A stretch of DNA of 64,000 bases from Orobanche coerulescens (lineage: Eukaryota; Streptophyta; Magnoliopsida; Lamiales; Orobanchaceae): positions 1 through 64,000 of the forward strand of contig JAWKAU010000215.1 in assembly GCA_033398695.1 (NCBI GenBank), given 5' to 3'. Numbering within the stretch: position 1 is the first letter of the stretch; every line of letters begins with the position of its first letter. Positions 10,691 through 21,480 of this stretch are shown piece after piece. Position numbers and translations under genes: made by a program. Below the pieces are notes generated by a model. The model made no database searches. It saw only the letters and a program-made list of their open reading frames with translations, and was not told the origin of the DNA.

Positions 10691-12659
10691 ACGGAGTTAA
10701 GACTCTGCTTCTCCCCACATGAAACTATGGAAAAGGAAAAAAGCGTAACATTTTACATATATGAACTAGATGAAAAAAGTTTACCTATATAATCGGTCGA
10801 ATCACCGCATTCGCTTCATACACTTCAAAAAGACAAGACTGACACGAGAAAGCAAATTATCCGTAACAATTGGCCATCTAGTCGGATATTTTAACAAGCG
10901 ATAAATTAATAACTAGAGAAAAATCCGCATTGAAGTGCACTTGATGATGTTAAGGCATGGTGTTTGCCTAATGCCGACCATCAAGAATATAAAGAACATA
11001 AACAACCGGCAAGTGATTATGGCGGTGTTAGACAAATTCCGATGCGATCTCACGAAAAAAGTGGTTCGCAAATGTTTAACAAGTGTATGCTTATCCATTG
11101 GTGAAGAACGAGCCATCACCTTCCAACAGAAAGAAAAAAAATAGAGCATAAAAGAAATATAGATAAATCAACACCATGGAAATATTGCTCGTAATATTTC
11201 TTCAAAAGTTAAATCAAAAGTAGCAGAATAAATTACAACTAGCATCTCATCAATTATATACAGACCCAAAATGTAGACAGGAAAACAGAGATGTTATTCC
11301 TACAGAAGAACCAACTAGCCATAAGAGAAATCTGGACATAGAGATTCCTGTTTTTTCTTTGTTGTTGACTATTTCCCATTAAATGTACTTCCCAAATTGC
11401 ATAAGCACAATTTTAAACAACCATACTAATGAACAAATAGTAAATGGAAGACATCACCATGTTTTTTTAAGTTTGGTAATGGTCCTAGTTTTTAAGCTTT
11501 AGTGATCCCATGTGTTTTATTTTATAAACTACCTGGTCTCGTTTTAAGAAAAAAAAGCAGTAATATCAGCGACTTTTGAACTTCGTTAACCACTGAACCA
11601 CCATAACCACAAGCAGGATAACAATATTTTGCGGAATGTATGTAGATGTCATCAACTTAACCGACATCAACTATGCTTCAATCTGTTTGCTGTAAAATAA
11701 AAATAAGGGGTAATTACAAGAATCACCCATGAGGTTAATCTAATTACAAAAGAAAATACCAAAAAAACACTTATCTATTAAAATTACAAATATTATCACA
11801 TTAAATTTTGATATTAACTTATAAATAAATACTCCTACTGAGGGTGCAAACAATTATTGTTGTATAAGATAACTGGAATTCTATTTCGTAATTAAGCTAA
11901 ACCTCGGGGTAATTTTGTAATTAACTTTATCACCAAACGGTAGAGTAAAATACCCTAGTAAGAATGAGAGGTGAAATTCCATCACCAGCGAATGAGGATG
12001 CCAGAAATTCCACCATCGGAGTTTTGCCATTGCCTCCCCACGTCAAATTCCCAACACTAATCACCGGCACCGTGACCTTATACCATCACCGTAACATAAT
12101 TTCAACTTCCAACCACATTAATCCCAAAATCAAAAGAGAAACCCAAAGAAGAAAGCATGAAAAATAGAGGATATATGGAATTTGAAGAGAATTGCTGTGT
12201 TTGCGGAGGATGTTGAAGCGGTAGAGAGAGTGGTGGCGGAGGTGATAGCAAAAGAGTAGAGAGAGGAAGCGAGAAAGAGAGGTGGGCGATTTCAGTGACA
12301 TCTTTTTCCTTATCCTCGGTGATAAAGCAGCGCTTTCGTTTTTACTCACGATTCCTCTTCTCCTCCACTGTCATTCTCTTCCTCTTCTCCGTCACTGTCA
12401 TTATCTTCGTAAATCGCCGTCATCATTCTCACTATCGGTGTGCCTTGAAGAGAAATGTCGCGTGAATAGAGTAGTGTGGATAAACCCTAATGTAGTCGCG
12501 GATATGTGGTGAGTTGCTTTCGAGGTGAGTGTTAGGTGGCGGGTTTGGGCTGAGGGAGCGGCGAGGTTTGAAATAATGTGGTTAGTGTTTTAATGTTTCA
12601 AAAGCCCGCTCAATTTCTTTAGTACCCGCCTAAATTTTGGGCCCCAAATTTCTATGTCT
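10691..12659. other. E1 interior without recognised gene
   Basis: AT-rich DNA with short frames only. The region 11960-12560 is less AT-rich and contains gene-like words (possible captured 5' region of an unknown host gene), but no domain could be read on either strand. Confidence 0.4.
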
Positions 12660-12837
12660 GACAACGAATTCTTAAATTGTTGCAATAGAATGTAAATTTT
12701 GCACTATTTCCAACTTTTTCGCTTCAATTGTAACACTTTATAAATGCATTGCAATATATCCGAAGTGGTCTATCAATAGCGTTTTACGATGAAATTTTGA
12801 AATCTGGTTGCTATAGCCAATCTATGGTGTAGTGCTA

Positions 12838-13109
12838 CAACGTTTTTGTTACTAGAAAGTACTTTATTGGCAACGTTCTTTGATCCCTCCTTGTTACATA
12901 CCACATACCGCCAAATAATATTCTTGTCTTTGGATTTGTGATCGTTGCCTTGCGCACTTGAAACCCACAATCAGAAGCGTAATCCTTATAAAAAACTTCC
13001 GCCTCTTTCAAATTCTGGAAAACCTTACCCAAGTAAGGTTTCATACCTTCTTTGCAAGAAGGTACAATTAATAAATTTGGTGACATCTTCCGACGTACTT
13101 CCCCCCGCT
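12838..13109 (-). pseudogene. FAR1-type DNA-binding domain, upstream piece
   Basis: The minus strand, after a TTTTCAG acceptor at about 13110, reads GMKPYLGKVFQNLKEAEVFY then KDYASDCGFQVRKATITN. A one-step frame change leads to IIWRYVVCNKEGSKNVANK. This is the N-terminal half of the FAR1 DNA-binding domain (family pattern: PYxGxxF, EAxxFYxxYAxxxGFxVRK, then CxREG). FAR1/FRS proteins are transcription factors related to Mutator transposases. The domain is cut by CACTA E1 at 12834-12837 and its continuation is at 3627-3672. Frameshift plus insertion make this a pseudogene. Whether it was a host FRS gene or a MULE transposase cannot be told from this part. Confidence 0.82.
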
Positions 13110-14285
13110 GAAAATTCAAAAATAACAACTCAATTAAACAACAAAATTTTTTAATATGCAAGCAGAAAACATATTACGTGCAGAACGTAAAGATTCTATG
13201 CTAAAGAGTCAATATAAATTATGGCATTCTGTAAAACATAATAACTAACAAAAAGAGTGCTACTGAGTTGTGCGAAAGTGCAAAAAGAAACATCCTACAA
13301 TTAAGACAGCATTCAATGCCAAGAAAGTTTCAACTAAAACACAATGCAATGGCAAAAAAAAATCATAAATCACTCTTGAGTTGTCAAAGGTGCCAACACA
13401 TAAAGCCTTGACCAAAACGAAATGAATGCCAATAAAAAACATAAAAAGTGCTACAGATATGTTCAAGAGTGCAACATAAATATCCTTCACCTAGGGTTGT
13501 AATGCATTGCTATATATTAAAAAAAATAAGACCAAAAAAACAGTGAACGAAAAAAAACCACGTACAACTAAACGAGATAAATAAATATCAAACGACTGAA
13601 GAAAGAAAATACTGACGAAATTAGCAAATAAAAATTGAATTGGAATAAAAATATGTATAACTCAATGAAAAAATATGAAATAAATGAACGAAAAAAATTC
13701 AACGAATTTATTTTGAATACCAGCGAAAAAACTGCGTATAACTGAACATTGATTGAATAAGAACGAACAAACAAACAAAAATATTACCAAATTGGTTGAA
13801 TTGAATACGAACAAACGAACAAAAATAAGAACAAACAATGAACAAAAAAAATACCTGTAGAAACCATAATTCGAATTGAATCGCGAGAAGTTATCTGCAG
13901 TTTAGAGAAACAAGACAAAAAACCAAAGCTGAATGTAGGGATTATATTTGCGGCAATTTACTGTATGAAATTAGGGTATAAATGATGGAGGAAGGATGAA
14001 GGATGGAGGAAAGAGATAAAATGATGGAGGAAAGAGAAAACAAAATCGCGGCTTACATGTTGGGAAGAGATTGGAAAGTGGGATATCAAATCCCATGATT
14101 ATAGGAAATACCAAACATACAATCTGTATAATTACAAATATATCCCCACAAAAATATTCCGCGTAGCACACTTAGGCTAAATTCTTAGCACAACGTGACC
14201 AAATCGCAGCCATTGATCACCAAAGATCAAAGGCCCAAAATCATTCTTATTTCTTACAGAAAAAAGCTTTTCTACCTGAACCTAT

Positions 14286-14330
<45 letters not shown>
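13110..14330. other. AT-rich DNA upstream of the FAR1 piece
   Basis: Possible intron and 5' region of the FAR1-type gene (minus strand), rich in GAACAAACGAAC-like words at 13560-13850 and a GGATGGAGGAAAG direct repeat at 13985-14035. It ends in a (TA)n tract at 14289-14330. No gene recognised. Confidence 0.45.
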
Positions 14331-14333
<3 letters not shown>

Positions 14334-14652
14334 GCGCATTCTATGCAGTACCAATATTAGATGCAGTAATTTACAGTACTAATTTATGCATGAGTTTTGT
14401 ACTAATTATGCATGAAATATATGCATTCCGTGCATCAAAATTTCAATGCATTAATTCTCACAAAAATTTGATGCTTATAATCTAATATTTTAATGCATCG
14501 ATATTTTTGATGCATATATTGCATATTTTAATGCATTGAAATTTTGATGCACGAAATGCATATATTTCATGCATAATTAGTACAAAACTCATGCATAAAT
14601 TAGTACTGTAAAGTACTGCATCTAAAAATTGGTACTGCATAGAACGCGCCAC
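14331..14652. mobile_element. Foldback MITE inside a TA microsatellite
   Basis: Two arms of about 125 bases, GGGCGCATTCTATGCAGTAC inward on the left and GGCGCGTTCTATGCAGTACC inward on the right, are near-perfect inverse copies around a short centre near 14490. (TA)n lies on both sides, so the target duplication could be TA but cannot be proved. Arms rich in ATGCAT words would form a long hairpin. It codes for nothing. The superfamily is uncertain; a TA target fits Tc1/mariner-like elements. Confidence 0.82.
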
Positions 14653-15390
14653 TATATATATATATATAAAGCATAAAATATAATTTTTTTTACATTAATG
14701 GATTCGAATTTTGTATTTTGGATGTTATATTAAGGGCGAATTATATAAAGTACCCCTTATTGTTTGATCCAATTACATATTAGTACCCGTTTCAACTCGT
14801 ATTTTATCAATCAGTATGAGTATAATATGTATCTCAACTTATCATAGATAATTTATTTGATTAAGAATCTTCAAACTTCTATTGCTGAGATTATGACTAA
14901 AGTTATTTTAAGGTTTTAAATAAAATTTTAGTTCACTAAAACAATTTCCTTAAAAGCTAATTCGTTTAAAAATTGGCTGCAAATTTGATATTCTCAATTT
15001 TTATTCTAAAAAAAATATGAATACAGATATATCTATTAGTTGACACATCGCACAAATCTTTTAAATCAATATATATATATATATATGTTTTATAAAAAAG
15101 TGTCGTAAAATACTGCCAACAAATAAAAATTAGTGAAATTATACAATTGCCTTCCTCTGTGACTGTCCAAACAATGTTAAAGAAAATAATTGACTTGTCT
15201 AATAACAACCCAAAAAAACAAAAAGGAACATTTTTCGTCCTGGCTACCTATTTTCTACAATTATATACAAAAATTTACTTCATTTGTCAAATTCGGGAAG
15301 TCCATTTTAATGAATATACAATATTTATTTTCTAATTTTAGTAAATGCACACCATTTTCTTAAACTATATTTTCACTTATTTTCATTCGT
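14653..15390. other. AT-rich DNA with a dispersed repeat
   Basis: No gene. The block 14935-15105 (containing CTTAAAAGCTAATTCGTTTA and GATATTCTCAATTTTTATT) recurs at 44160-44290, so part of this stretch is an unnamed dispersed repeat. A short (TA)n lies at 15070-15086. Confidence 0.6.
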
Positions 15391-15394
15391 TTAA

Positions 15395-15775
15395 TTCCAG
15401 GACGATATCATTTAGCCTTGAGACGTGATTTTCGGCCATTTAGCTCCGTAATGTCATTTTCAGTCTGTTTAGTCATATGAAACATTACTTTTTCAACTTG
15501 TTTCGCCTTGACACGTCATTTTCGACTCTTATAGCAGAGGAGCATCATTTTTGACCTATTTCACCCTGAAACGATACTTTAGACCAGTTTCGTCGCAAGA
15601 CTTATCTCCGACCCGTTTCGCTCCGGGACAGCTTTTTCAGCTCGTTTCGCCCTTTGGACATTTTCTTTTCGGCCTGAGACGTCGTTTTCGACCCATTTCG
15701 TCCGGGCGTTATTTTCGACCAATTTCGCCCCCGGGACGTCTTTTCGACCTGTTTCATCTCAGAATGACTAGAATC
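15395..15775 (+). repeat. Degenerate minisatellite, unit about 33 bases
   Basis: Roughly eleven decayed units of a sequence near TTTCGACCYGTTTCGCCC followed by GGGACGTC or a variant. GTTTCG and TTTCGAC words recur at steps of about 30-36 bases. Later units are better conserved and more GC-rich than the early ones. The frames across it are not coding. Confidence 0.75.
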
Positions 15776-16026
15776 GCTTAGATTAAGTAAAAACAGTCCG
15801 AATATCAACTGAAACCGATAATTAGTATAGAGACATCATTCATTCTAGATCCATCAAAATCTAAAAGCTGAGAGAGTGGGGTGATTTTGATTTTGGAGAA
15901 TCACTTTCACTATATTGTGTTCAATTTTTTTTAATGTTGGGACTAAAATTGTAAATTATGGGACCAAAACTTTCAAGGTCTCAAACATGTTGACCAAAAG
16001 TGCAATATATATAGATATAAAAATAA

Positions 16027-16782
16027 GTAAAAATTCTATAAAAACCACTATACTTTGCAATTTTTTCGGATTAACCACTGAAAGAATATTTTTCTATGTT
16101 AACCACTGAAAGTTTGTTTTTATTTTTAAAAAACCACTCTTACCGGGTATCACAGATTTTCCAGGTTCTCATATAAATAATAATAACGTGGTATTTTTAA
16201 TTGAAGAAATTGTTAATTAAGTGGCTCTTAGACCAACAATAATAATTAAGTGGATTTACGTTTGAAAATCCCTAAAACCCCACACACTACCTTCGTCGTT
16301 CTTCTAAACTACTCAAAACTCGAAAGCCGCTCAAAACCGATTTTGCAAGCGATTTTTGAAATTGTTTTTCAAAATCGAAGCAGAAAATGATTTATAAAAT
16401 TTGAATTGATATCATCGTTTGATTATTCATGGAACAGAGGATGATTTTATAATTGTTACATTGTGTTGTTCATCTAATTGGAATATATATGGAATGACCA
16501 ATCCAAAATATAGTGGTTTCCATGAAATTTGGTCTAAAAGCCACTTAATTAGCAATTTTTTTAATTAAAAATGCCATGTAATTATTATTTTTAATAAAAA
16601 AATGTCATATAATTATTATTTTTAATAAAAAAAATTCTACATCGGCTTTGTAACTTGGAAAACCTCTTATTCCCGGTTAGGGTGGTTTTTTTAAAAATAA
16701 AAACAAACTTTTAGTGATTAACATAAAAAATAATTTAATCCGAAAAAAATGCAAAATATAGTGGTTTTTATAGAATTTTCCC
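16027..16782. mobile_element. Mutator-type MITE, 9-bp target duplication
   Basis: Flanked by TAAAAATAA at 16018-16026 and 16783-16791. Ends read inward GTAAAAATTCTATAAAAACC and GGGAAAATTCTATAAAAACC, and the arms stay recognisably inverse for about 240 bases (AACCACT words, then TTAATTAAGTGGC). A 9-bp duplication with long terminal inverted repeats fits the Mutator superfamily. The centre (16270-16500) contains no coding sequence. Non-autonomous. Confidence 0.85.
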
Positions 16783-16791
16783 TAAAAATAA

Positions 16792-17310
16792 ATATAGGAT
16801 AACTGGTACCCAGTTTGAGGAAAACCGACAAATCCTTAAAAATTGACAAAACAAACCTTAATCTTTTCGTTTTGTAATTTCGAACTCTTTTGGGTTTTCC
16901 TATAATTACCACAAACTTTTTTGGGCTTTCTTGTAATTAACTTTGCATGATCCAGGACACACACAAACACAGTTTCTCAGAATCAACAGATGTATATTAA
17001 CAAATAACATCACAAAACTAAAAGCAACGCATGAAGGGGAAAATATAAGATGAAACAAAAGAAATCGTAATTTTGAAAGTTCTGTGGGTTTTATTGTAAG
17101 TACCACGAAACTCAGGGGTCGTTTTTGTATTTATGCCTAAAATGGCATATTTGGCAACAGCTGCAGAAATAATTGGCAGCTTTAGGGTTAATTTAAAGGG
17201 TTGGAATCAACGGATTTATCAAGAGATAATCAAAGAGATAAGCTTTCAATTATCCAAATCTATTTCTTATTGGACAAGGTCCTAAATTGTCTCAAATGTG
17301 GCTCTAAAGC
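16792..17310. other. NAC upstream region
   Basis: AT-rich, with homopolymer-rich words resembling the MITE flank (GGGTTTTCCTATAATTACC, 16892-16910). No gene or RNA is seen; it would contain the NAC promoter. Confidence 0.5.
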
Positions 17311-17327
17311 ACACTATATATATAAAG
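17311..17327 (+). promoter_or_regulatory. Probable TATA box of the NAC gene
   Basis: CACTATATATATAAAGG lies about 35-50 bases before the NAC ATG. A plant TATA box at this distance would give a very short leader. Inference from position and consensus. Confidence 0.6.
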
Positions 17328-17359
17328 GAGAGACACTGTTCTAAACCCTGAAAATATTG

Positions 17360-18770
17360 ATGGATCAATCAGCTATGGAAAATATTACTCGTAGTAGTAA
17401 TAATAGTAATATTGTCATGATTAGTAATCGGCAAAACCGTGCATCAAAGTCGAGTGCAGGTATCCCTTGTTATCCACCGGGGTATCGTTTTATGCCGACG
17501 GACAAGGAACTCATTATTGGTTATCTAAGGAAGAAGATGAACAATGAGCCGATCCCAGTTGCAGAGATTAGTGAAGTTAATCTATATAAATTTACTCCCA
17601 AATATCTCACAGGTTATTTAATTTCTTGATCTCACATATATATATATATATAGTCTTTATCTTTTTTCTTTTTGATAATCAGGTTTACATACAAACGATT
17701 GATCATATGGTGTATTTTCATAAAATAAGAAATTGGATTATACAGCGCTTTTAAATCTTTATTTGATATTTAATATTAGTAATCTCTATCATGCATGCAT
17801 ATCAAGACATGGATATTAATTTTTTGTATTCAATAAAATTATAAAATTTTTTGTTTTTAAAACTTGTCTTTTTCTGTATTTCTCTTTTTTCTGCGCAGAG
17901 AATTATTCTCCACTTGGAAATAAGGAATGGTACTTCTTCACTATGAGGGATCGGAGGTATCCAAATGGAAATCGACCAAAGCGATCGGTAGAAGGAGGGA
18001 TAGGTTGGTGGAAGGCAACCGGAGGTGATAAACTAATCCGATCCAACGGAAAAATAGTTGGAAAGAAAAAGGTCTTGGTTTTCTATTATGGAAAAAATAA
18101 ATCCGATGAAGAAAAGACCAACTGGATCATGCATGAGTACACGCTCGATACTCCTTCTACGACTCCAAGTAGTAATAACATGAGGGTACATATATATACT
18201 TTTTTTTTGTTACTCTAAATCAATTTTTTATAATCTTCAATATTATTTTGTTTCTTTTATTTTATTTTCTGACAATTATTTTTTTCATTTATTGTTGCAG
18301 TTGGATGATTGGGTCCTTTGTCGGATATACGAGAGAAACAACAAAAAAATAAAGGTGTCGATGATGATGACGATGTGGATCAAGTCAATGATAATCTTGT
18401 GGCGTCGCAACCTAATTATGAAGATAATAACAATATCGGAGATGTTCAACCACTTCAAATTCAGAACAACAATATCAATGTCGGCATCAACCAAAATCAT
18501 AATCATTACGATCAAGGACAAGGGCCGATGACGATGACGGTGGCCGACGGCTACGGAGAGAACCTTCATCAAGTTCAGGCATATTATAACTAGGAAGATG
18601 GATTACATCAAGTACTTTCTAGTTTCATGACTGAGTCGGGCCATTCCAATGATACGAATAACTTTTTATGGGACTATCAGATACCATGTGATCCGGAGGA
18701 GGTGTACTTCTCGAATGTAGAAGAATCAGCATGGCGAGGAGATTTCTTCAAACAAGCAGCAGGGCTTTGA
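17360..18770 (+). pseudogene. NAC-domain transcription factor, broken
   Basis: NAC proteins are plant-specific DNA-binding regulators acting in the nucleus. Exon 1 (17360-17612) gives PPGYRFMPTDKELIIGYLRK and PVAEISEVNLYKFTPKYLT (NAC subdomains A and B). Exon 2 (17899-18185) gives NKEWYFFTMRDRRYPNG, RPKRSVEGGIGWWKATGGDK and NWIMHEYTLD (C and D). Exon 3 starts at 18301 with LDDWVLCRIYER (E). Intron phases agree (1 then 0). In exon 3 the A-run near 18338-18350 carries a one-base frameshift: the opened frame stops at 18531, while another frame continues as an Asn/Asp/Gln-rich tail. That tail has TAG at 18591-18593 and a plausible native end FFKQAAGL-stop at 18768-18770. The DNA-binding domain is intact, so a truncated protein is possible. 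Start ATG 17360 was chosen because it follows the TATA box and begins the only frame. Confidence 0.88.
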
Positions 18771-18937
18771 TCTAATGATACATAAAATAAATTTAATTGG
18801 TTGGAAAAATTTTAGGGATATGTAATAAATCATGTACTTAATGTGCCCATGAAATTCTAGTATTGATATTTTTACTTATTGCTTATGTCAATCATAAATA
18901 GAAACTTATGTCCCTCATTTCAATAACATTATATAAA
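18771..18937. other. NAC 3' flank
   Basis: A short AT-rich 3' region with AATAAA-like words (CATAAAATAAATT, 18780-18792) that could serve as poly-A signals. Confidence 0.4.
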
Positions 18938-18975
18938 CTAGTATAACACCCGTGTAATTACACTGGAACACAAAA
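18938..18975 (-). repeat. Helitron 3' terminus: hairpin plus CTAG
   Basis: On the minus strand: CCAGTGTAATTACACGGG, then TGTTATACTAG with T next to it. A GTGTAATTACAC palindrome about 10 bases before a CTRR end followed by T is the classical Helitron 3' end. It lies downstream of the helicase remnant on the same strand, which supports it. Confidence 0.75.
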
Positions 18976-19084
18976 AAGAACTCTTATGTAAATATATAAT
19001 ATGTAAATCGTTCATTATAAATTTCATAATACTTCTTTATAAACTACGTTATTTGTCTGTTTATGATTACACCATTCTCATCGC

Positions 19085-19870
19085 AACAAAAGATTTCTAG
19101 TCTTTCCTAATCTTCACTCTTGATAGGGCTACATAAAGCTAACCATGACCGAATACGGGTCTTGGAAGATACATACCGACATGAGGGAGCGTGTGACCTT
19201 GACTCTTAAATATAGTCATGGTAAAGCTCATAATAAGTGGGAACTGACTTATTTGAAATTTAAATGGTAATCTGCTATCTAACGGGCTTAATATCAATTG
19301 TGTAATAAGTACTTTACTCTCAAAATTATTCCCCGAATTTTTTGTTCAATAATATGGTTACGGATTTGGATAATTATTAATGATGTGATATTTCATAATC
19401 CTGATGATTGATCCATATTTTGAATTAGCATAATTGAGACTCTAACTTACGATTTCAAGATGTGATTTGGAATTCTAGAACAGTTGATGCTATTCAAAAA
19501 AATCCATTGAATATACTTGATTTTGACTTTAGAGGTCGTAGAGATTTTGCAAATACTATCAGAACTGAGATATATCCGTTTGTCTTTTGAAGTTATAGAC
19601 ATCACGTAATCGTTTACTCTCTCCACAAGTTTGTTGGCATCACGGTTGCTCTTTCTTCAGAAAATTACTTTATGGAAAGTTACTTATAAGTAAATGATAG
19701 TGCTTTCAGTAATGGCTGCAATATGATCTTCGGCATTCGAGATTAGTAAATATAGAGAATATCAATCAGGATTTCTCTATCGACTTCTTCACTCAGCTCA
19801 CCATCTACAATTTTGAGGATTCATTCGGAGAAGTCCTTAATTTCTTATAGATGGTGAGATGACATTGTCT
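19085..19870 (-). pseudogene. Helitron PIF1-type helicase remnant
   Basis: Minus-strand blocks in the order of the C-terminal Helitron helicase. First come ERATVMPTN (near 19650) and VNDYVMSITSKDKRIYLSSD then SICKIS (19560-19620). Next are a degenerate SINCSRIPNHILK and VSIMLIQNMDQSSGL (19395-19500). Then come VLITQLILSPLDSRLPFKFQ, FPLIMSFTMTIFKSQGHTL and VGMYLPRPVFGHG, then stop and LYVALSRVK (19110-19310). The family unwinds DNA for rolling-circle transposition. Several stops and frame breaks and loss of the Rep domain make it inactive. The order FPLxMSFxMTIxKSQG with LYVALSRV is diagnostic. Confidence 0.85.
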
Positions 19871-20681
19871 GTCCAATAATTAATCTCGTATTCTTGGTCA
19901 GTCTTATGAGTTTGCAATGATGTCAAAGTGTAGAACTTATACTTGAATAAATGATATATGTATGTCCTTTAATACAACTCCATATTTGTAGAATTATACT
20001 AAATAATTGTGGCTAGTTTTAGTATTGTTTTTGGAATTTAAAATACTTTTGGAAATACATAATAGATCTTGACTTATAACTTATAATAAAGCACTTCTCA
20101 GTCCTTATATTTGAAAAAAAATACATAAATTGTTTGGTATAATTTAAAATACAAAAGAAAATTCAAAACTTTCAAAAATATATAGTTGATTTCAAAAGTA
20201 GATAAATTAACAAATTTTTTAAAACTTAAAAAATAAAAAATCACTTAAAATTATTTAAAAAATCACTTTGAGTACATATATATTCAACACTTCTTTCAGT
20301 TGATATTTCTTTTATTGATATACATAATTATAGTGATTAACTAATACAAACTAATTAATTAATGGAAATATATATTAAATTCTCTTTGTTTGGAATTTAT
20401 ATTTTTTAATTAATGAAAACGTAAAATATTTCTGTAACATAATCAATTCCTATTTATTCATAATTCATATTTCTTAATTCGTAGAAATTAATAAGGTAGG
20501 TAGGAGTTATTTGAGGTATAATTATAATGTAATTAATGCAATGATGATTAGGCGAGTAATTGATTATGTGTCAGCTGAAGCATGAAATGGTGACACATAA
20601 GCACACGAAGCACCAGCAGAAGACATGTGGCATCCGAAGCATGAGAAGCTGCCATTTAGGCTCAACGTATTCTGCATTAGT
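19871..20681. other. AT-rich Helitron or flank DNA
   Basis: Very AT-rich, no gene. The Helitron 5' end (TC) could not be located and may lie here. Confidence 0.4.
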
Positions 20682-20699
20682 ATACAATACCAAAAAAAG

Positions 20700-21480
20700 T
20701 ACTTTAGCCGACGACCCGAAAAAAAACGGCCGACGACTATAAAGTGTCGTCGGCTAAACTTCGCACTTTAGCCGACGACTCGTTTTACCGTCGGCTAAAC
20801 GGTTTTAGCCGACGACTTGGCGGAGGTCGTCGGCTAAAGTTCGAAATAGTCGTCGGCTATATTAAAAAGGTTTAGCCGACGACCGAGATAACGTTTAGCC
20901 GACCGAAAAAAAAAAAAATTTAGCCGACGACTTGATCTCGGTCGTCGGCTAAATCCCTTTCAAAAAAAAATAATATTGCAACGGTTTAGCCGACGACCTA
21001 GATCTAGGTCGTCGGCTAAACCTCCAAGTAAAAAAAATAATAATATACTTTAGCCGACGACCTCGATCTAGGTCGTCGGCTAAACTCCTTCCGAAAAAAA
21101 ATAATATTGTAATAGTTTAGCCGACGACCTAGATCGAGGTCGTCGGCTAAACACTTTTTCAAAAAATAATAATATACTTTAGCCGACGACTCGATCTAGG
21201 TCGTCCAAACTCCTTCCGAAAAAATAATATTGTAATAGTTTAGCCGACGACCTAGATCGAGGTCGTCGGCTAAACACTTTTTCAAAAAAAAAAAAAAAAA
21301 ATATACTTTAGCCGACGACCTCGATCTAGGTCGTCGGCTAAACTCCTTCCGAAAAAAAAATAATATTATAATAGTTTAGCCGACGACCTAGATCGAGGTC
21401 GTCGGCTAAACACTTTTTCAAAAAAATAATAATAATATACTTTAGCCGATGACCTCGATCCAGGTCGTCGGCTAAACCTC
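20700..21480. repeat. CACTA-O left subterminal palindrome array
   Basis: About fourteen head-to-head pairs of TTTAGCCGACGAC and its inverse, each pair forming a palindrome of about 36-38 bases with a centre such as CTAGATCTAG or CTCGATCTAG. Pairs are separated by A-rich spacers of about 25-30 bases. Units from 20984 on are the most regular (about 60-70-base period). In En/Spm, TNPA binds short subterminal words with the same CCGACAC-like core style; binding here is inferred. Confidence 0.9.

Larger units (their letters stand above)
3673..12834. mobile_element. CACTA transposon E1 with captured genes
   Basis: The right end is ...TATGGTGTAGTG at 12834, which reads inward CACTACACCATAGATTGG. 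The left end reads CTACACCATAGATTGC from 3673, the same terminal inverted repeat without its first two bases CA. The flanks are CTA at 3670-3672 and CTA at 12835-12837, the 3-bp duplication expected for CACTA elements. Subterminal GTTGCAA/TATGGCAAC words follow at both ends. No transposase gene is seen; the cargo is fragments of host genes, a nested LINE and tandem repeats, so E1 is a non-autonomous gene-capturing (Pack-type) CACTA. It interrupts a FAR1-type gene. The left-end loss of CA is inferred from the matching CTA flanks. Confidence 0.82.

Noticed and set aside
14289..14330. (TA)n tract as a regulatory or origin element
   Set aside because: Plain microsatellite next to a MITE; nothing else supports a function.
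20984..21480. Regular repeat-spacer pattern resembling a CRISPR array
   Set aside because: Repeats are CACTA subterminal palindromes, the spacers are nearly identical A-rich tracts, and the context is a plant transposon end.
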